Shown: in pieces, positions 27,503 to 37,132 of the stretch
How the letters are laid out: the number at the start of each line of letters is the position of its first letter
Position numbering within the stretch: position 1 is the stretch's first letter
Source of the DNA: an uncultured Shewanella sp.
GTDB taxonomy: Bacteria > Pseudomonadota > Gammaproteobacteria > Enterobacterales > Shewanellaceae
Length of the DNA stretch: 57,577 nt
Direction of reading: 5' to 3'
Assembly (NCBI RefSeq): GCF_947497935.1
Contig: NZ_CANMIO010000023.1
Span: 1-57,577, forward strand
The notes under the pieces: model-generated
What the model saw: the letters and a program-made list of their open reading frames with translations, nothing else
Database searches by the model: none
What the model was told of the DNA's origin: nothing
Program-made: the position numbers and the translations under genes

Positions 27503-27835
27503 CTAACTAAAGGCATACGCAAACACCATAGCCAATCTTTTTATACTGGTGAAAGTAAAAGAGATCAGGCTATAGCGTTTCAACTCAGGAAATAAATCCG
27601 AGCAAATAGGCCGCTCATAGTGATATACACCAATTTTATTAACCGGGAAAATTAACGCCTTGATTTGATAGTGCAGACCAAACATATTGATTGGGAATCG
27701 CTTATAAGGCAACCATAACGACTTATCAAATAGGATATTACCTTCGCTCACAAGCGTTAAACGCCCCGATAGACTGTGGTAATCAATTTTAATCTGATTA
27801 CCACCGAGTTCCACAACTCTACTGTGTCTAAACAT
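27503..27835 (-). CDS. Hypothetical 110-aa protein
   Basis: I do not recognise this protein. It begins MFRHSRVVELGGNQIKIDYH, is rich in beta-type residues in the first two thirds (LTLVSEGNILFDKSLWLPYK), and ends with a hydrophobic stretch (SIKRLAMVFAYAF). A ribosome-site GAG is very close to the ATG. It precedes nothing obvious and may be Shewanella-specific. Confidence 0.5.
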   Translation of the reverse strand: MFRHSRVVELGGNQIKIDYHSLSGRLTLVSEGNILFDKSLWLPYKRFPINMFGLHYQIKALIFPVNKIGVYHYERPICSDLFPELKRYSLISFTFTSIKRLAMVFAYAFS

Positions 27836-27946
27836 ATCTCAATGCATCCATTCAATTGATTTTTTAACTAACTAAACTAAAGCTCGCAAAAAGTTGAGAT
27901 TAGCCCATGACTAGCAGTTAAGCCAAAAACCTTTAATCCCAACACC

Positions 27947-29053
27947 TTACCATCCCGATTCCCAGTCTTTCCAAACAGGGTTTAATCCTCGCTCAAGCAT
28001 TGCTTTGGCAACCACTTGCGGCGTGCGCTCATCGCTGATCTCAAACTGATCTAGCTCAGTGTTGGGTTCGACATAGCCACCGGGCTGCGTCGAGCTTCCG
28101 GCACTAACATGAGTCACCCCAAGTCCAAATAGATTGTCCCGTAGCTTAGGCGTTTCCCTTGTAGATAGGCTAATCTCTAGCTGTTGATTAAACAACCTAA
28201 ATGCACAAATCATCTGTACTAGACCTTTATCGGTCAGCTCAACCTTTGGTGTTACCCCGCCAGTACAAGGTCTCAGTCTTGGCAAGGAGATACTATAACG
28301 ACTGCGCCAATAAGTTTTCTCCATGTAGTCTAAGTGATGCCCCATTAAAAGCGCATCTAACCGCCAATCATCTAAGCCGAGTAATACCCCTAAACCTATT
28401 TTATCGACACCTGCTCTCGCCACTCTATCGGGTGACTCGAGACGGTAGGCAAAGTCTTTCTTCTTTCCACGAGTATGGTGGTCACTATAAGTCACTGGAT
28501 TATAGGTTTCTTGGTAAAGCATCACCGCATCGAGCCCTTCTGCAACCAACTCTGTATAGTCTGACGCTTCTAACGGCTGTACTTCCATAGCCACATGGCT
28601 AAATTGCTTGGTAACCAGTGGCAAGATCTGCTTGAAGTAAGGAACGCCTACTTTAGACTCATGCTCGCCCGATACCAGCAAGATTGAGTCGTAGCCCATG
28701 GCCTTTATCAATCCCATCTCGTTTTTAATTTCGCTTTCGGTCAAAGTCTTACGTTTGATTTTATTGCTCATAGTAAAGCCGCAATAATCACACTCATTAG
28801 CACAGAGATTTGAAAGGTATAAAGGAATATACATGCCGATACTCGCGCCAAATCGCTGCCGAGTTAACGCGACGGCCTGCTGGGCCATCTGTTCAAGATA
28901 GGGTTCAGCTGCCGGCGACAAGAGCGCGAGTAAACTGTCTACATCCCCCGAAGGCCTCTGCAGTGCATGTTCAACATCTGCCGCTGTGCTTGAGTACAAT
29001 CTCAGTTTAAGTTCTGAGCGAGACAGCTTTTTAAACACATCGACAAAGCTCAT
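27947..29053 (-). CDS. thiH: 2-iminoacetate synthase ThiH
   Basis: ThiH is a radical SAM enzyme that splits tyrosine to dehydroglycine (2-iminoacetate) for thiazole synthesis. The cluster motif CANECDYCGF (CX3CX2C) is at about residue 85, and GGVTPKVELTDKGL follows in the C-terminal half. I use ATG 29053 (AAGGAG upstream, MSFVDVF, 368 aa) rather than the GTG two codons earlier. It is the last gene of the thiamine operon. Confidence 0.96.
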   Translation of the reverse strand: MSFVDVFKKLSRSELKLRLYSSTAADVEHALQRPSGDVDSLLALLSPAAEPYLEQMAQQAVALTRQRFGASIGMYIPLYLSNLCANECDYCGFTMSNKIKRKTLTESEIKNEMGLIKAMGYDSILLVSGEHESKVGVPYFKQILPLVTKQFSHVAMEVQPLEASDYTELVAEGLDAVMLYQETYNPVTYSDHHTRGKKKDFAYRLESPDRVARAGVDKIGLGVLLGLDDWRLDALLMGHHLDYMEKTYWRSRYSISLPRLRPCTGGVTPKVELTDKGLVQMICAFRLFNQQLEISLSTRETPKLRDNLFGLGVTHVSAGSSTQPGGYVEPNTELDQFEISDERTPQVVAKAMLERGLNPVWKDWESGW

Positions 29054-29080
29054 AAACACTCCTTAAAGGCTACGCAGACA

Positions 29081-29845
29081 CTAATCATTTAAGAAACCCG
29101 TTAACGGACTGGTATTGTGCGCTTGATGACTTACCGCGCCTAAACCGGCAATATAAGCTTGTCGTCCCGTATTGACCGCTTGTGCAAAACAGCGCCCCAT
29201 AGCCACGGGATCGCTGCTACTGGCGATAGCAGTATTAACCAGCACAGCATCGGCGCCGAGCTCCATCGCATGAGTAGCCTGAGACGGCGCACCAATCCCC
29301 GCATCAACAATCACGGGGACTTTGGCCTGCTCAATAATGATCTTTAAGAAAGGTTCGCTTGCCAGCCCCTGATTTGAACCGATAGGACTGCCAAGCGGCA
29401 TAACCGCCGCGCAGCCGACTTCCTCAAGACGTCGACACAAAACAGGGTCGGCGTGCACATAGGGTAAAACCACATATCCCTGTTCGCATAATATCCGCGC
29501 CGCCTCTAAGGTTTCGATGGGATCAGGCATCAGGTATTTAGGATCCGGATGGATCTCCAACTTCACCCAGTTCGTCCCCAGCATTTCCCGCGCAAGATGA
29601 GCAGCAAACAGCGCTTCTTTAACATTCCGCGCCCCCGCAGTATTAGGCAATAGCTTTACCCCGCTAGCGAGCAATGGCTTAAGAATATTGTCACTGCCAT
29701 GATTAAGATCCAGTCTTTTAACGGCCAAAGTCACTAGCTCAGACTCAGAAGCCACTACCGCATCCAACATGGTTTCTGCCGTTGCGAATTTTCCAGTGCC
29801 AGTAAATAATCTCGATTCAAATTGATGATCGGCAATCGTTAACAT
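29081..29845 (-). CDS. thiG: Thiazole synthase ThiG
   Basis: ThiG (254 aa) builds the thiazole phosphate from deoxyxylulose phosphate, dehydroglycine and ThiS-thiocarboxylate. It is a TIM-barrel enzyme; the Schiff-base lysine is expected in VTLAVKR, and phosphate-binding glycines are seen at VIVDAGIGAPSQATHAMELG. It lies 1 bp from thiS. Confidence 0.97.
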   Translation of the reverse strand: MLTIADHQFESRLFTGTGKFATAETMLDAVVASESELVTLAVKRLDLNHGSDNILKPLLASGVKLLPNTAGARNVKEALFAAHLAREMLGTNWVKLEIHPDPKYLMPDPIETLEAARILCEQGYVVLPYVHADPVLCRRLEEVGCAAVMPLGSPIGSNQGLASEPFLKIIIEQAKVPVIVDAGIGAPSQATHAMELGADAVLVNTAIASSSDPVAMGRCFAQAVNTGRQAYIAGLGAVSHQAHNTSPLTGFLND

Positions 29846-29846
29846 A

Positions 29847-30080
29847 TTAGCCTCCAGCTACCACAGAAAAAATTTCAAGCTTATCGCCTGCCTGACAACA
29901 TTCTGTAAGCCAGCGACTACGAGGCAAGACTTCACCATTTATCGCAGCAGCAATCCCGAGAATATCGACGCCCCTCACCTCTGCATACATTTCAATCACG
30001 CTTTGCACTGTCGAATTGTTCGCAACTTGTTTGAGCTCATCATTGATATTGATAACAATGCTGTCATCACCTTTATACAT
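29847..30080 (-). CDS. thiS: Sulfur carrier protein ThiS
   Basis: ThiS is a small ubiquitin-like sulfur carrier (77 aa) that ends with the required Gly-Gly (SVVAGG). ThiF adenylates the C-terminal glycine before sulfur transfer. The ATG lies inside the end of thiF (8-bp overlap) and has ACGGAG upstream. The N-terminus is about ten residues longer than in E. coli. Confidence 0.95.
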   Translation of the reverse strand: MYKGDDSIVININDELKQVANNSTVQSVIEMYAEVRGVDILGIAAAINGEVLPRSRWLTECCQAGDKLEIFSVVAGG

Positions 30081-30897
30081 ATTCTTTCTCCGTAGACATA
30101 AACTTACCGCAGTCTAATTCTAGTCCTGATTCATCTTGCTCTCTTCTGCAGATCACACACTCGGGGCTGCGCGGTAAACGGGCTTCGCGCCAGCTAAAGC
30201 ATTTGCCATCGAATCGAAACAGTTTACCGACGGTTTGCCTATCTCCGAGCAAATGCTGCAGTGCCATTAATGCCTGCATCGACGCTAACGCTGCGACCAT
30301 GGGTCCCAAAATACCGACCGTTTGACAAGTTTGACTCACCGACATATCCGCTGGATATAAACAGTGATAACAACCTGATTGTGGATTATGAGCTTGATTA
30401 ATATTGAGCAGCTGCCCTTGAAAATGTGCTACCGATGCCGACACTAGAGGAGTTAGACTCTGGATGGCAAACCGATTTACCCGCTGCCGAGTGTCGAAGT
30501 TATCAGTGCAGTCGAGTAAAAGATCATATTGACCATCGACGGTTAACACCTGATTAATATTGCCTTGTGTTAAATGTTCACTCACCGCTAGAAGCTTAGT
30601 TTGAGTGTACGCACGACTGAGTTTGTCCTTGGCCACCAGCGCTTTATTCTTACCGATATCGGCATCATCAAATAATAATTGCCTCGGTAAATTTGAAAGC
30701 TCGACCTTATCTCCATCAACAAGAGTGATATGACCCACACCCGCGGCGGCGAGCTGTTGGGAAACTAAATTGCCCAAACCACCCACACCAATAATAACAA
30801 CATGAGATTTGGCAAATGCGATTTGACCCGCCTCGCCAACTTCAGGCAATAACACCTGACGCGAGTATCGTAAAAAATCACTATCAGTGAGTGACAT
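30073..30897 (-). CDS. thiF: ThiS adenylyltransferase ThiF
   Basis: ThiF is an E1-like enzyme that adenylates ThiS. It has the Rossmann ATP site VVIIGVGGLGNLVSQQLAAAG, the Arg finger in LSNLPRQLLF, DCTDNFDTR, and cysteine pairs CYHC and CVIC for zinc. I use ATG 30897 (MSLTDSDFLRYSRQ, 274 aa), as in other ThiF; the frame extends to 30954 inside thiDE but without family homology. Confidence 0.95.
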   Translation of the reverse strand: MSLTDSDFLRYSRQVLLPEVGEAGQIAFAKSHVVIIGVGGLGNLVSQQLAAAGVGHITLVDGDKVELSNLPRQLLFDDADIGKNKALVAKDKLSRAYTQTKLLAVSEHLTQGNINQVLTVDGQYDLLLDCTDNFDTRQRVNRFAIQSLTPLVSASVAHFQGQLLNINQAHNPQSGCYHCLYPADMSVSQTCQTVGILGPMVAALASMQALMALQHLLGDRQTVGKLFRFDGKCFSWREARLPRSPECVICRREQDESGLELDCGKFMSTEKEYV

Positions 30898-30898
30898 A

Positions 30899-32491
30899 CT
30901 ATTTCTCATCAGCCCATGCCCGTTCGAGAGCGATAAACGCAGTAGTGGGATCATCGGACTGAGTTAAGGCCCGCACCACTGCAATGTCATCCACACCTGT
31001 CGCTTTAACGCTTTTAAGCCGCGCAGCATCTATGCCGCCAATAGCGACAATTGGCAGCTCGCCTTTCATCAAGGACACGTAACGGCTCAGTTTTTCCAGC
31101 CCCTGTGGCAGAGATGGCATCTGCTTGGTAGTGGTAGGAAATATATGCCCGAATGCGATATATGAAGGCTGGTGTTGCTTTGCCAATAGTATTTCGAAAT
31201 AGCTATGACTCGATAACCCAAGTGCAATGCCGTCCTCACGTAACTGCTTCAAATTGCTGTCTATCAAGTCTTCCTGACCAAGGTGAACGCCGTAAGCTTG
31301 GTGCTTAATAGCAAGCTGCCAGTGATCGTTAATAAACACTCGCGCCCGATAGTCGCGACCAAGAGCAATCGCTTTGATGATTTGTGCTTCAAGAGTCGGC
31401 GAATTTGCATCCTTTACTCTTAGTTGAATTGTCTTAGCGCCAGCTATTAACAAGGTTTCTAACAGTTCAACATCTGCGACAACGGGATATAACCCCAATG
31501 GGCCATCAATCTGCTTAAATTCACCTTGCTGATTATTTATCAATTCGCTAGCAGCAAATGATATAGGTTCAATGTCACATGCTGTGATTTGTTTAATATA
31601 GGGAAATCGCTGTAAGTCTGCTGGCCAAGCGGTTCTTGCCAAACACCCAGGTCCACTGCCCGGTTGATAGCTGGCAATCAATCCCGCATTGACATAAGCC
31701 TTAGCCACTACAACCGCATCATTAAGCACGAAGCCATGTGCCATGACTGACGCTATTGCTGATGATAATGTGCAGCCTGTTCCATGATTGTTGTGGTTAT
31801 CGACACGCTGACTCGATAACCAAAAACTCTGCCACTGATGCTTATCGGAGATCCCATCAACATTGGTACACACCAGCAAATCATTAGCTTGATGTTGACA
31901 CCAAGCGGGCCCAAGATCGCCACCTTTAGCTAGCACCGAAGTGTTTAACTCTGTCGATAGCTGTTTAGCCGCAGCGATACATGCATGAACACTCTCTAAT
32001 TCAGTTGCAGCCAGAATGGCTAACTCACTCACATTAGGCGTGATTAACGTCAACAAACCTTTAAGTGGTGTAAAGTCTAAGCCCCCACCATTTGCTAGCG
32101 CATCGCCGCAAGTTGCTACCATCACAGGATCTAAAATCACTGGCACGTTAATGCCTGATTGGCGCCAACTAGTTTGTTGCTCAGCTAACCATTTTGCTAA
32201 TAGGTCAATTTGAGCCTGCTCAGCCAGCAAGCCAATTTTAATGGCTGCTGGCGGTAGATCGCTAACTAATGTGTCTAGTTGAGACTTAAGCATTTGGTTT
32301 GATACCGACTCAACCAAAGCCACAGTGACAGAACTCTGAGCAGTCACGGCGGTGATAACGCTGCAGGCATGGCAATCTAAATCTGACATGCTGGCCAGAT
32401 CCGCTTGAATACCCGCCCCACCACCACTATCAGAGCCCGCTATCGTCCACACAACAGGACGACTCACAGGCAAGGTATGTGCGTTTGCCAT
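30899..32491 (-). CDS. thiDE: Bifunctional HMP kinase/HMP-P kinase and thiamine phosphate synthase (ThiD-ThiE fusion)
   Basis: One 530-aa protein joins two steps. Residues about 10-275 are ThiD (VVWTIAGSDSGGGAGIQADL, GTGCTLSSAIA), which phosphorylates hydroxymethylpyrimidine twice. Residues about 325-530 are ThiE (TIQLRVKD, VFINDHWQLA, GVHLGQED, IVAIGGI), which couples the pyrimidine to thiazole phosphate. AGAGGA precedes ATG. The gene follows thiC by 2 bp. Confidence 0.96.
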   Translation of the reverse strand: MANAHTLPVSRPVVWTIAGSDSGGGAGIQADLASMSDLDCHACSVITAVTAQSSVTVALVESVSNQMLKSQLDTLVSDLPPAAIKIGLLAEQAQIDLLAKWLAEQQTSWRQSGINVPVILDPVMVATCGDALANGGGLDFTPLKGLLTLITPNVSELAILAATELESVHACIAAAKQLSTELNTSVLAKGGDLGPAWCQHQANDLLVCTNVDGISDKHQWQSFWLSSQRVDNHNNHGTGCTLSSAIASVMAHGFVLNDAVVVAKAYVNAGLIASYQPGSGPGCLARTAWPADLQRFPYIKQITACDIEPISFAASELINNQQGEFKQIDGPLGLYPVVADVELLETLLIAGAKTIQLRVKDANSPTLEAQIIKAIALGRDYRARVFINDHWQLAIKHQAYGVHLGQEDLIDSNLKQLREDGIALGLSSHSYFEILLAKQHQPSYIAFGHIFPTTTKQMPSLPQGLEKLSRYVSLMKGELPIVAIGGIDAARLKSVKATGVDDIAVVRALTQSDDPTTAFIALERAWADEK

Positions 32492-32493
32492 GA

Positions 32494-34497
32494 TTAATCC
32501 TCTAGCGCAACATCAGGCTGTTTATGACTCGCTTCATGATAAAGCTCAGCGCCTTTGGCTTTAAACTCGGCCGACATCTGCGCCATACCTAACTCTCTTT
32601 GCGAAGCGAGTGTTGCAGTTTCAGAGTCACTACCTGTGTATGAGTCATACTCTGCAGCAGATTTGATATCTATCGCTTTAGTCTCTGCCTCACGCTCTTG
32701 CGCTGCTGCATAATCACGGACTTCTTGAGTGATCTTCATCGAGCAAAACTTAGGGCCACACATAGAGCAAAAATGTGCGATTTTTGCAGACTCTTGTGGA
32801 AGTGATTCATCGTGGTAAGCACGCGCCGTTTCAGGATCTAAACCTAGGTTGTATTGGTCTTCCCAGCGAAACTCGAAACGGGCTTTTGATAATGCGTTGT
32901 CACGAATTTGCGCGCTTGGATGCCCTTTAGCCACATCACCTGCGTGAGCTGCAATCTTATAAGCGATCAGTCCTTGCTTAACATCTTCCTTGTTAGGCAG
33001 GCCTAAATGCTCTTTGGGGGTGACATAACACAGCATTGCACAGCCATACCAAGCAATCATTGCAGCGCCAATGCCAGAGGTAAAGTGATCATAACCTGGA
33101 GCAATATCGGTAGTTTGTGGGCCTAAGGTATAAAACGGCGCTTCATCACATGCTTCAAGCTGCTTATCCATGTTCTCTTTAATCAAGTTCATGGGAATAT
33201 GGCCTGGACCTTCGATGATTGTTTGCACGTCATATTCCCAAGCAACCTTAACGAGCTCACCTAAAGTTTCTAGCTCAGAGAACTGAGCCTCATCGTTGGC
33301 ATCGGCAATCGAGCCAGGGCGCATGCCATCGCCTAATGAAAGTGACACATCATAGGCGGCGCAGATCTCACAAATATCTCTGAAATGCTCATACAAGAAA
33401 TTCTCTTTATGGTGCGATAGGCACCATTTGGCCATGATAGAGCCACCACGAGAAACAATACCCGTAAGACGTTTAGCGGTCATGGGCACGTAACGTAGCA
33501 ATACACCCGCATGAATAGTGAAGTAATCAACCCCCTGCTCGGCTTGTTCGATTAAGGTATCGCGGAACGTTTCCCAGTTAAGATCTTCGGCAACGCCATT
33601 AACCTTCTCTAATGCTTGATAGATAGGTACGGTACCTATTGGCACGGGTGAGTTACGAATAATCCATTCACGAGTCTCGTGAATATAGCGCCCTGTCGAC
33701 AGGTCCATGACAGTGTCGGCGCCCCAACGGGTCGACCAAACCAGCTTTTCAACTTCTTCCTCAATGGATGAGGTCACCGCCGAATTACCGATATTGGCGT
33801 TGACTTTAACCAAGAAGTTGCGGCCAATTATCATTGGCTCGGCTTCTGGATGGTTGATGTTTAGAGGAATAATCGCACGGCCGCGCGCAATTTCTTGTCT
33901 TACAAATTCAGCCGTAATGGGCTCGCCAATCACGGCGCCAAAGCTCTCACCTTTATCCTTTTGGGTCAAAATAGGGTCGGTTACCTCAGACTTCGCCATA
34001 TTTTCACGTATCGCAATGTACTCCATCTCAGGGGTGATAATGCCTTGGCGGGCATAATGCAATTGCGTGACACGTTTGCCTTCTTTTGCACGGCGCGGAG
34101 GTAACAAGGACTCGAAACGTAAATGATCTAAGCCGTCATCGGCGAGACGCTGCTGGGTAAAACCTGAGCTTGCACCTTGTAGCTGCTCGGTATCATCTCG
34201 TTCTTCAATCCAGTTTTCACGGAATTTTTCAAGGCCTTTACGTACATCAATATTGGCATCGGGATCTGAATAGGCCCCAGCGCAGTCATACACTTTTAGC
34301 GGCGGGTTGGCTTCAAACACTGGATTGGCTTCATCACCGCCAACTAAGGTATCGGTCTGGTGGATCTGACGCATGCCGACTTTAAGATCTGGACGGCTAC
34401 CTTCAAGGTAAACTTTCTCGGAATTTGGGTGCTGCAGTGGTTTTAGGTTATCAATAAACTGTTGTGCTTGAGCACGGGTTTCGCGACGATTTGACAT
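32494..34497 (-). CDS. thiC: Phosphomethylpyrimidine synthase ThiC
   Basis: ThiC is a radical SAM enzyme that rearranges aminoimidazole ribotide into HMP phosphate. The 667-aa protein has the C-terminal cluster motif CSMCGPKFC (CX2CX4C) near residue 585 and the long N-terminal domain of the bacterial form. ATG 34497 (MSNRRETRAQAQ) fits other ThiC starts; a GTG four codons earlier is possible. It is the first gene after the TPP riboswitch. Confidence 0.97.
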   Translation of the reverse strand: MSNRRETRAQAQQFIDNLKPLQHPNSEKVYLEGSRPDLKVGMRQIHQTDTLVGGDEANPVFEANPPLKVYDCAGAYSDPDANIDVRKGLEKFRENWIEERDDTEQLQGASSGFTQQRLADDGLDHLRFESLLPPRRAKEGKRVTQLHYARQGIITPEMEYIAIRENMAKSEVTDPILTQKDKGESFGAVIGEPITAEFVRQEIARGRAIIPLNINHPEAEPMIIGRNFLVKVNANIGNSAVTSSIEEEVEKLVWSTRWGADTVMDLSTGRYIHETREWIIRNSPVPIGTVPIYQALEKVNGVAEDLNWETFRDTLIEQAEQGVDYFTIHAGVLLRYVPMTAKRLTGIVSRGGSIMAKWCLSHHKENFLYEHFRDICEICAAYDVSLSLGDGMRPGSIADANDEAQFSELETLGELVKVAWEYDVQTIIEGPGHIPMNLIKENMDKQLEACDEAPFYTLGPQTTDIAPGYDHFTSGIGAAMIAWYGCAMLCYVTPKEHLGLPNKEDVKQGLIAYKIAAHAGDVAKGHPSAQIRDNALSKARFEFRWEDQYNLGLDPETARAYHDESLPQESAKIAHFCSMCGPKFCSMKITQEVRDYAAAQEREAETKAIDIKSAAEYDSYTGSDSETATLASQRELGMAQMSAEFKAKGAELYHEASHKQPDVALED

Positions 34498-34651
34498 TAG
34501 CAAACTCACTTTTTATTAGAAATGAAGTTGCTTGCCAGGAGAAAATGAGAATGTGAAAAGTTGAACATCTAACTAACAGTAAATTCTAGTTACACGTAAC
34601 CACCGAAAAACTGCTTTTAGCGCTTATTTAAAAGCCTTTTATACAGTTATT

Positions 34652-34738
34652 TCGCTTGTTTCCTTCGCAGGTTCTAGCCTGATCAGGTTCAACGGATCCC
34701 GAATTAACGGTCTCAGCCATATGGCACTCCGACAAGAT
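34652..34738 (-). ncRNA. TPP riboswitch (THI element)
   Basis: On the minus strand the leader has all conserved THI-box parts in order: CGGAGTGCC, GGCTGAGA, CCGTTGAACCTGATCAGG and ACCTGCGAAGGAAACAAG. It lies about 155 bp before thiC and should turn the whole thi operon off when thiamine pyrophosphate binds. Confidence 0.95.
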
Positions 34739-34946
34739 GAGCTGGCAGTATAGACCTATCTACAGGTGAGATACAAGGGCTTAAAAAGTTATTAGACCAG
34801 AAGTCTACAACCATTATTTATAGTCATAATCAATTGAAATATAATGACTTAAAATAATTTACATGCCTAACACATCTATTAATATGAATTCTAATTAGTC
34901 AAATTTCCTCGATAAATACACCATTTTAGTATTCTAAGCTCAAGCC

Positions 34947-35933
34947 TTAACGGCTTATCATTCGCTGCTCTAACCGTTTATCGATGGCCTCATTAATTGC
35001 TTTTTTGGTTTTATCTTCTCCGCAGTTAAACCAATATCCCGGGTTTTCTGCATAAGGATTAATTTGATTGCCATTTTTTACGATTCGGTAGCAATCATTG
35101 CCCTGTTTTAAAACTCTATTGGGATCTAGCCTATGCTGAGTGGTGATAATTTTACTGTACTCATCCTCCTCTACAAATATCAGTTCCTGCATAGTGCCAT
35201 CCATCTCACTTAACGAACGTTTTTGGGTGTATTGCTCCGCTGTATTAAGGATCTGCTCATCGAGGTGAGTCTCTCTCTGCCTTGCTAAATATGACTGAGT
35301 GAACATTTGCACACTGGATTGAGCTAGCTGATTATTTATTGCTGAATCTAATCGCTCGTGGCCTGATTCAGCGGACATCTGAGGCTTTGAACTCACAATG
35401 ATTGCTGGCTTTAACGGCTTCATTTGCTCATTTAATGCACTGCCGGCCTTGCTGTTAATTATGTTTGTCACTTTCGGCTCAAAGTGGTCTGCTTGTGGCT
35501 GATTTAAAGTCGACTTTTGCGCTAAATTTTCTGCTAAGGCAGCTGATACTGAACTGGAGTCTAGATCCAATAGCAATGCTAATTCAGGTTCTTTGTTAGG
35601 CGCTTGATAAAGATAGGATTGAATTTTAGTAACCGAAGCTTGCTGTACTATAGGAACTGAACGCGTCCAAAGGAGGTTGAGTATAATAATTGCGAGTATA
35701 TGCAGTAATAACACACTCAAGGCAGAGATGAAGCCTTTGAAGTATCTTTTGTATCTTTTGTCACTTTCCTCCCGAAATAAGCTGCAGCTAAACCGGTAGT
35801 CACTCTTCGCGTAAATCCCTCCGTACTGAGTATTAGGCTCCACAGCTTGCTCAGTAATGGGAATTTGGTTTGTACTTGCAGCCTGAGCAACATAGAGGCT
35901 CTGAATTGTGGGGCTAATTATTGGGATTTTCAT
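34947..35933 (-). CDS. Hypothetical single-pass membrane protein
   Basis: I do not recognise this protein. The ATG at 35933 (MKIPIISPTIQSLYV) has AAGG five bases upstream and gives 328 aa; the same frame can be extended to a GTG at 36050 (367 aa), which has a weaker ribosome site. One membrane helix (about residues 70-93, SALSVLLLHILAIIILNLLW) separates a cytoplasmic front from a long periplasmic part that is Gln/Ser-rich in the middle and ends in a compact Cys-containing domain (NDCYRIVKNG, GYWFNCGED). The topology recalls TonB-like or secretion accessory proteins, but no specific motif proves it. Confidence 0.6.
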   Translation of the reverse strand: MKIPIISPTIQSLYVAQAASTNQIPITEQAVEPNTQYGGIYAKSDYRFSCSLFREESDKRYKRYFKGFISALSVLLLHILAIIILNLLWTRSVPIVQQASVTKIQSYLYQAPNKEPELALLLDLDSSSVSAALAENLAQKSTLNQPQADHFEPKVTNIINSKAGSALNEQMKPLKPAIIVSSKPQMSAESGHERLDSAINNQLAQSSVQMFTQSYLARQRETHLDEQILNTAEQYTQKRSLSEMDGTMQELIFVEEDEYSKIITTQHRLDPNRVLKQGNDCYRIVKNGNQINPYAENPGYWFNCGEDKTKKAINEAIDKRLEQRMISR

Positions 35934-36324
35934 GTTAGCCTTGAGCTCTGCAGATATTTGCGCAGAAAAACAGAAATCAACTTCCTCTAGTCTCGCAGAT
36001 TTATCCTCCTGCTCTACTGATAATCTCAATTGCTCATTCCTTTTAAGCACGCTTTACACGAGTCCTTGTCCATTAAATCGTGATAGTCACTAGGTGTTCG
36101 ATAACGCTGCTGATACTATTAATCTTGCATTAATACCTTAACTTAGAACAACAAGCTCTTACCTTAGTTCAACAATATTTCTACAAAGCCTTCGTTGTGA
36201 CATACATGGCACTCAAAAGCTAAGTGAGAAGTTAAGCTTACACGTGTAAGCCTAAAGTCTAGCTTTTCCAACTAAAACTGTTACACTGCCCTTAAATGTG
36301 GTCAAACCAGAAGTCATTTATACG

Positions 36325-37020
36325 ATGGTAATAGAACAATCAACAGTGTCAGACAAGCAAGGAACGCCCAGCACCGGTAAGCATATAACCGTTGCAACTT
36401 ACTGTGATAAAGAAGAAATGGCTAATAGTATTAGTCATGGACTCGGTGTCGTTATTGGTATTGTTGGGCTTATCCTTTGCTTGCTAAAGGGTTATGACCA
36501 CTTAAGTTTTATTCAGTTAACAGGCGTTGTGGTTTACTGTGCCAGCATTATTTTACTTTTCTTATGCTCAACGCTTTATCACAGTGCGACTTCCCCGCTT
36601 TTAAAACATAAGCTTAAAATCGCCGATCACTGTGCTATTTACTTGTTGATAGCTGGCACCTATACGCCGCTAATGCTGATCACCTTAACCAGTAGCGATG
36701 CCGATTGGGTATTAATGGCAATCTGGTCACTCGCAATAGGCGGAATTTTATTTAAAACCCTGTTTATTGGCCGCTTTAAAGCATTTAGCCTAGTGCTATA
36801 TCTGCTGATGGGTTGGCTATGTGTGACAGTGATGAAAGAGCTTATCGCCAATATGTCAGATCTTGGCTTTAACCTGCTTCTCGCTGGCGGATTGTTTTAC
36901 AGCTTAGGGGTTATATTTTATGTCGCTAAACGCATCCCTTTTAATCACGCAATTTGGCATTTATTTGTATTAGGCGGCGCAATTTGCCACTTCCTTTGTA
37001 TCTACCTAACGGTGATTTAA
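36325..37020 (+). CDS. Hemolysin III family (PAQR) membrane protein
   Basis: The 231-aa protein has about seven helices and the conserved metal-type histidines of the PAQR/hemolysin III family: NSISHGLG, STLYHSA, ADHCAIYLLIAGTYTP and AIWHLFVLGGAICHF. The E. coli relative YqfA (TrhA) affects membrane energetics; a true haemolysin role is not implied. I use ATG 36325, since the GTG at 36298 adds nothing conserved. Confidence 0.9.
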   Translation: MVIEQSTVSDKQGTPSTGKHITVATYCDKEEMANSISHGLGVVIGIVGLILCLLKGYDHLSFIQLTGVVVYCASIILLFLCSTLYHSATSPLLKHKLKIADHCAIYLLIAGTYTPLMLITLTSSDADWVLMAIWSLAIGGILFKTLFIGRFKAFSLVLYLLMGWLCVTVMKELIANMSDLGFNLLLAGGLFYSLGVIFYVAKRIPFNHAIWHLFVLGGAICHFLCIYLTVI

Positions 37021-37073
37021 ATAATCAGTGAGCAAAGATGTTATTTCGTCATTGACTGCAATACCATAATGTA

Positions 37074-37098
37074 AAAAGGCACTCAATGTGCCTTGTTC
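37074..37098 (+). terminator. Hairpin after the hemolysin III family gene
   Basis: Stem AAGGCAC / GTGCCTT with a 4-base loop and a weak T tail. It lies between convergent genes and may act on both strands. Confidence 0.55.
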
Positions 37099-37132
37099 GT
37101 TTTACTCTTTATAACTTACTCTTTAAGTCCAC

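Noticed and set aside
27265..27510. Plus-strand frame of 81 codons starting at TTG
   Set aside because: No ribosome site, odd composition, and it overlaps the start of the zinc-ribbon gene on the other strand.
28201..28590. Plus-strand frame of 129 codons opposite thiH
   Set aside because: Antisense to a clear thiH; the product matches nothing.
33707..34057. Plus-strand frame of 116 codons opposite thiC
   Set aside because: Shadow of the well conserved thiC frame.
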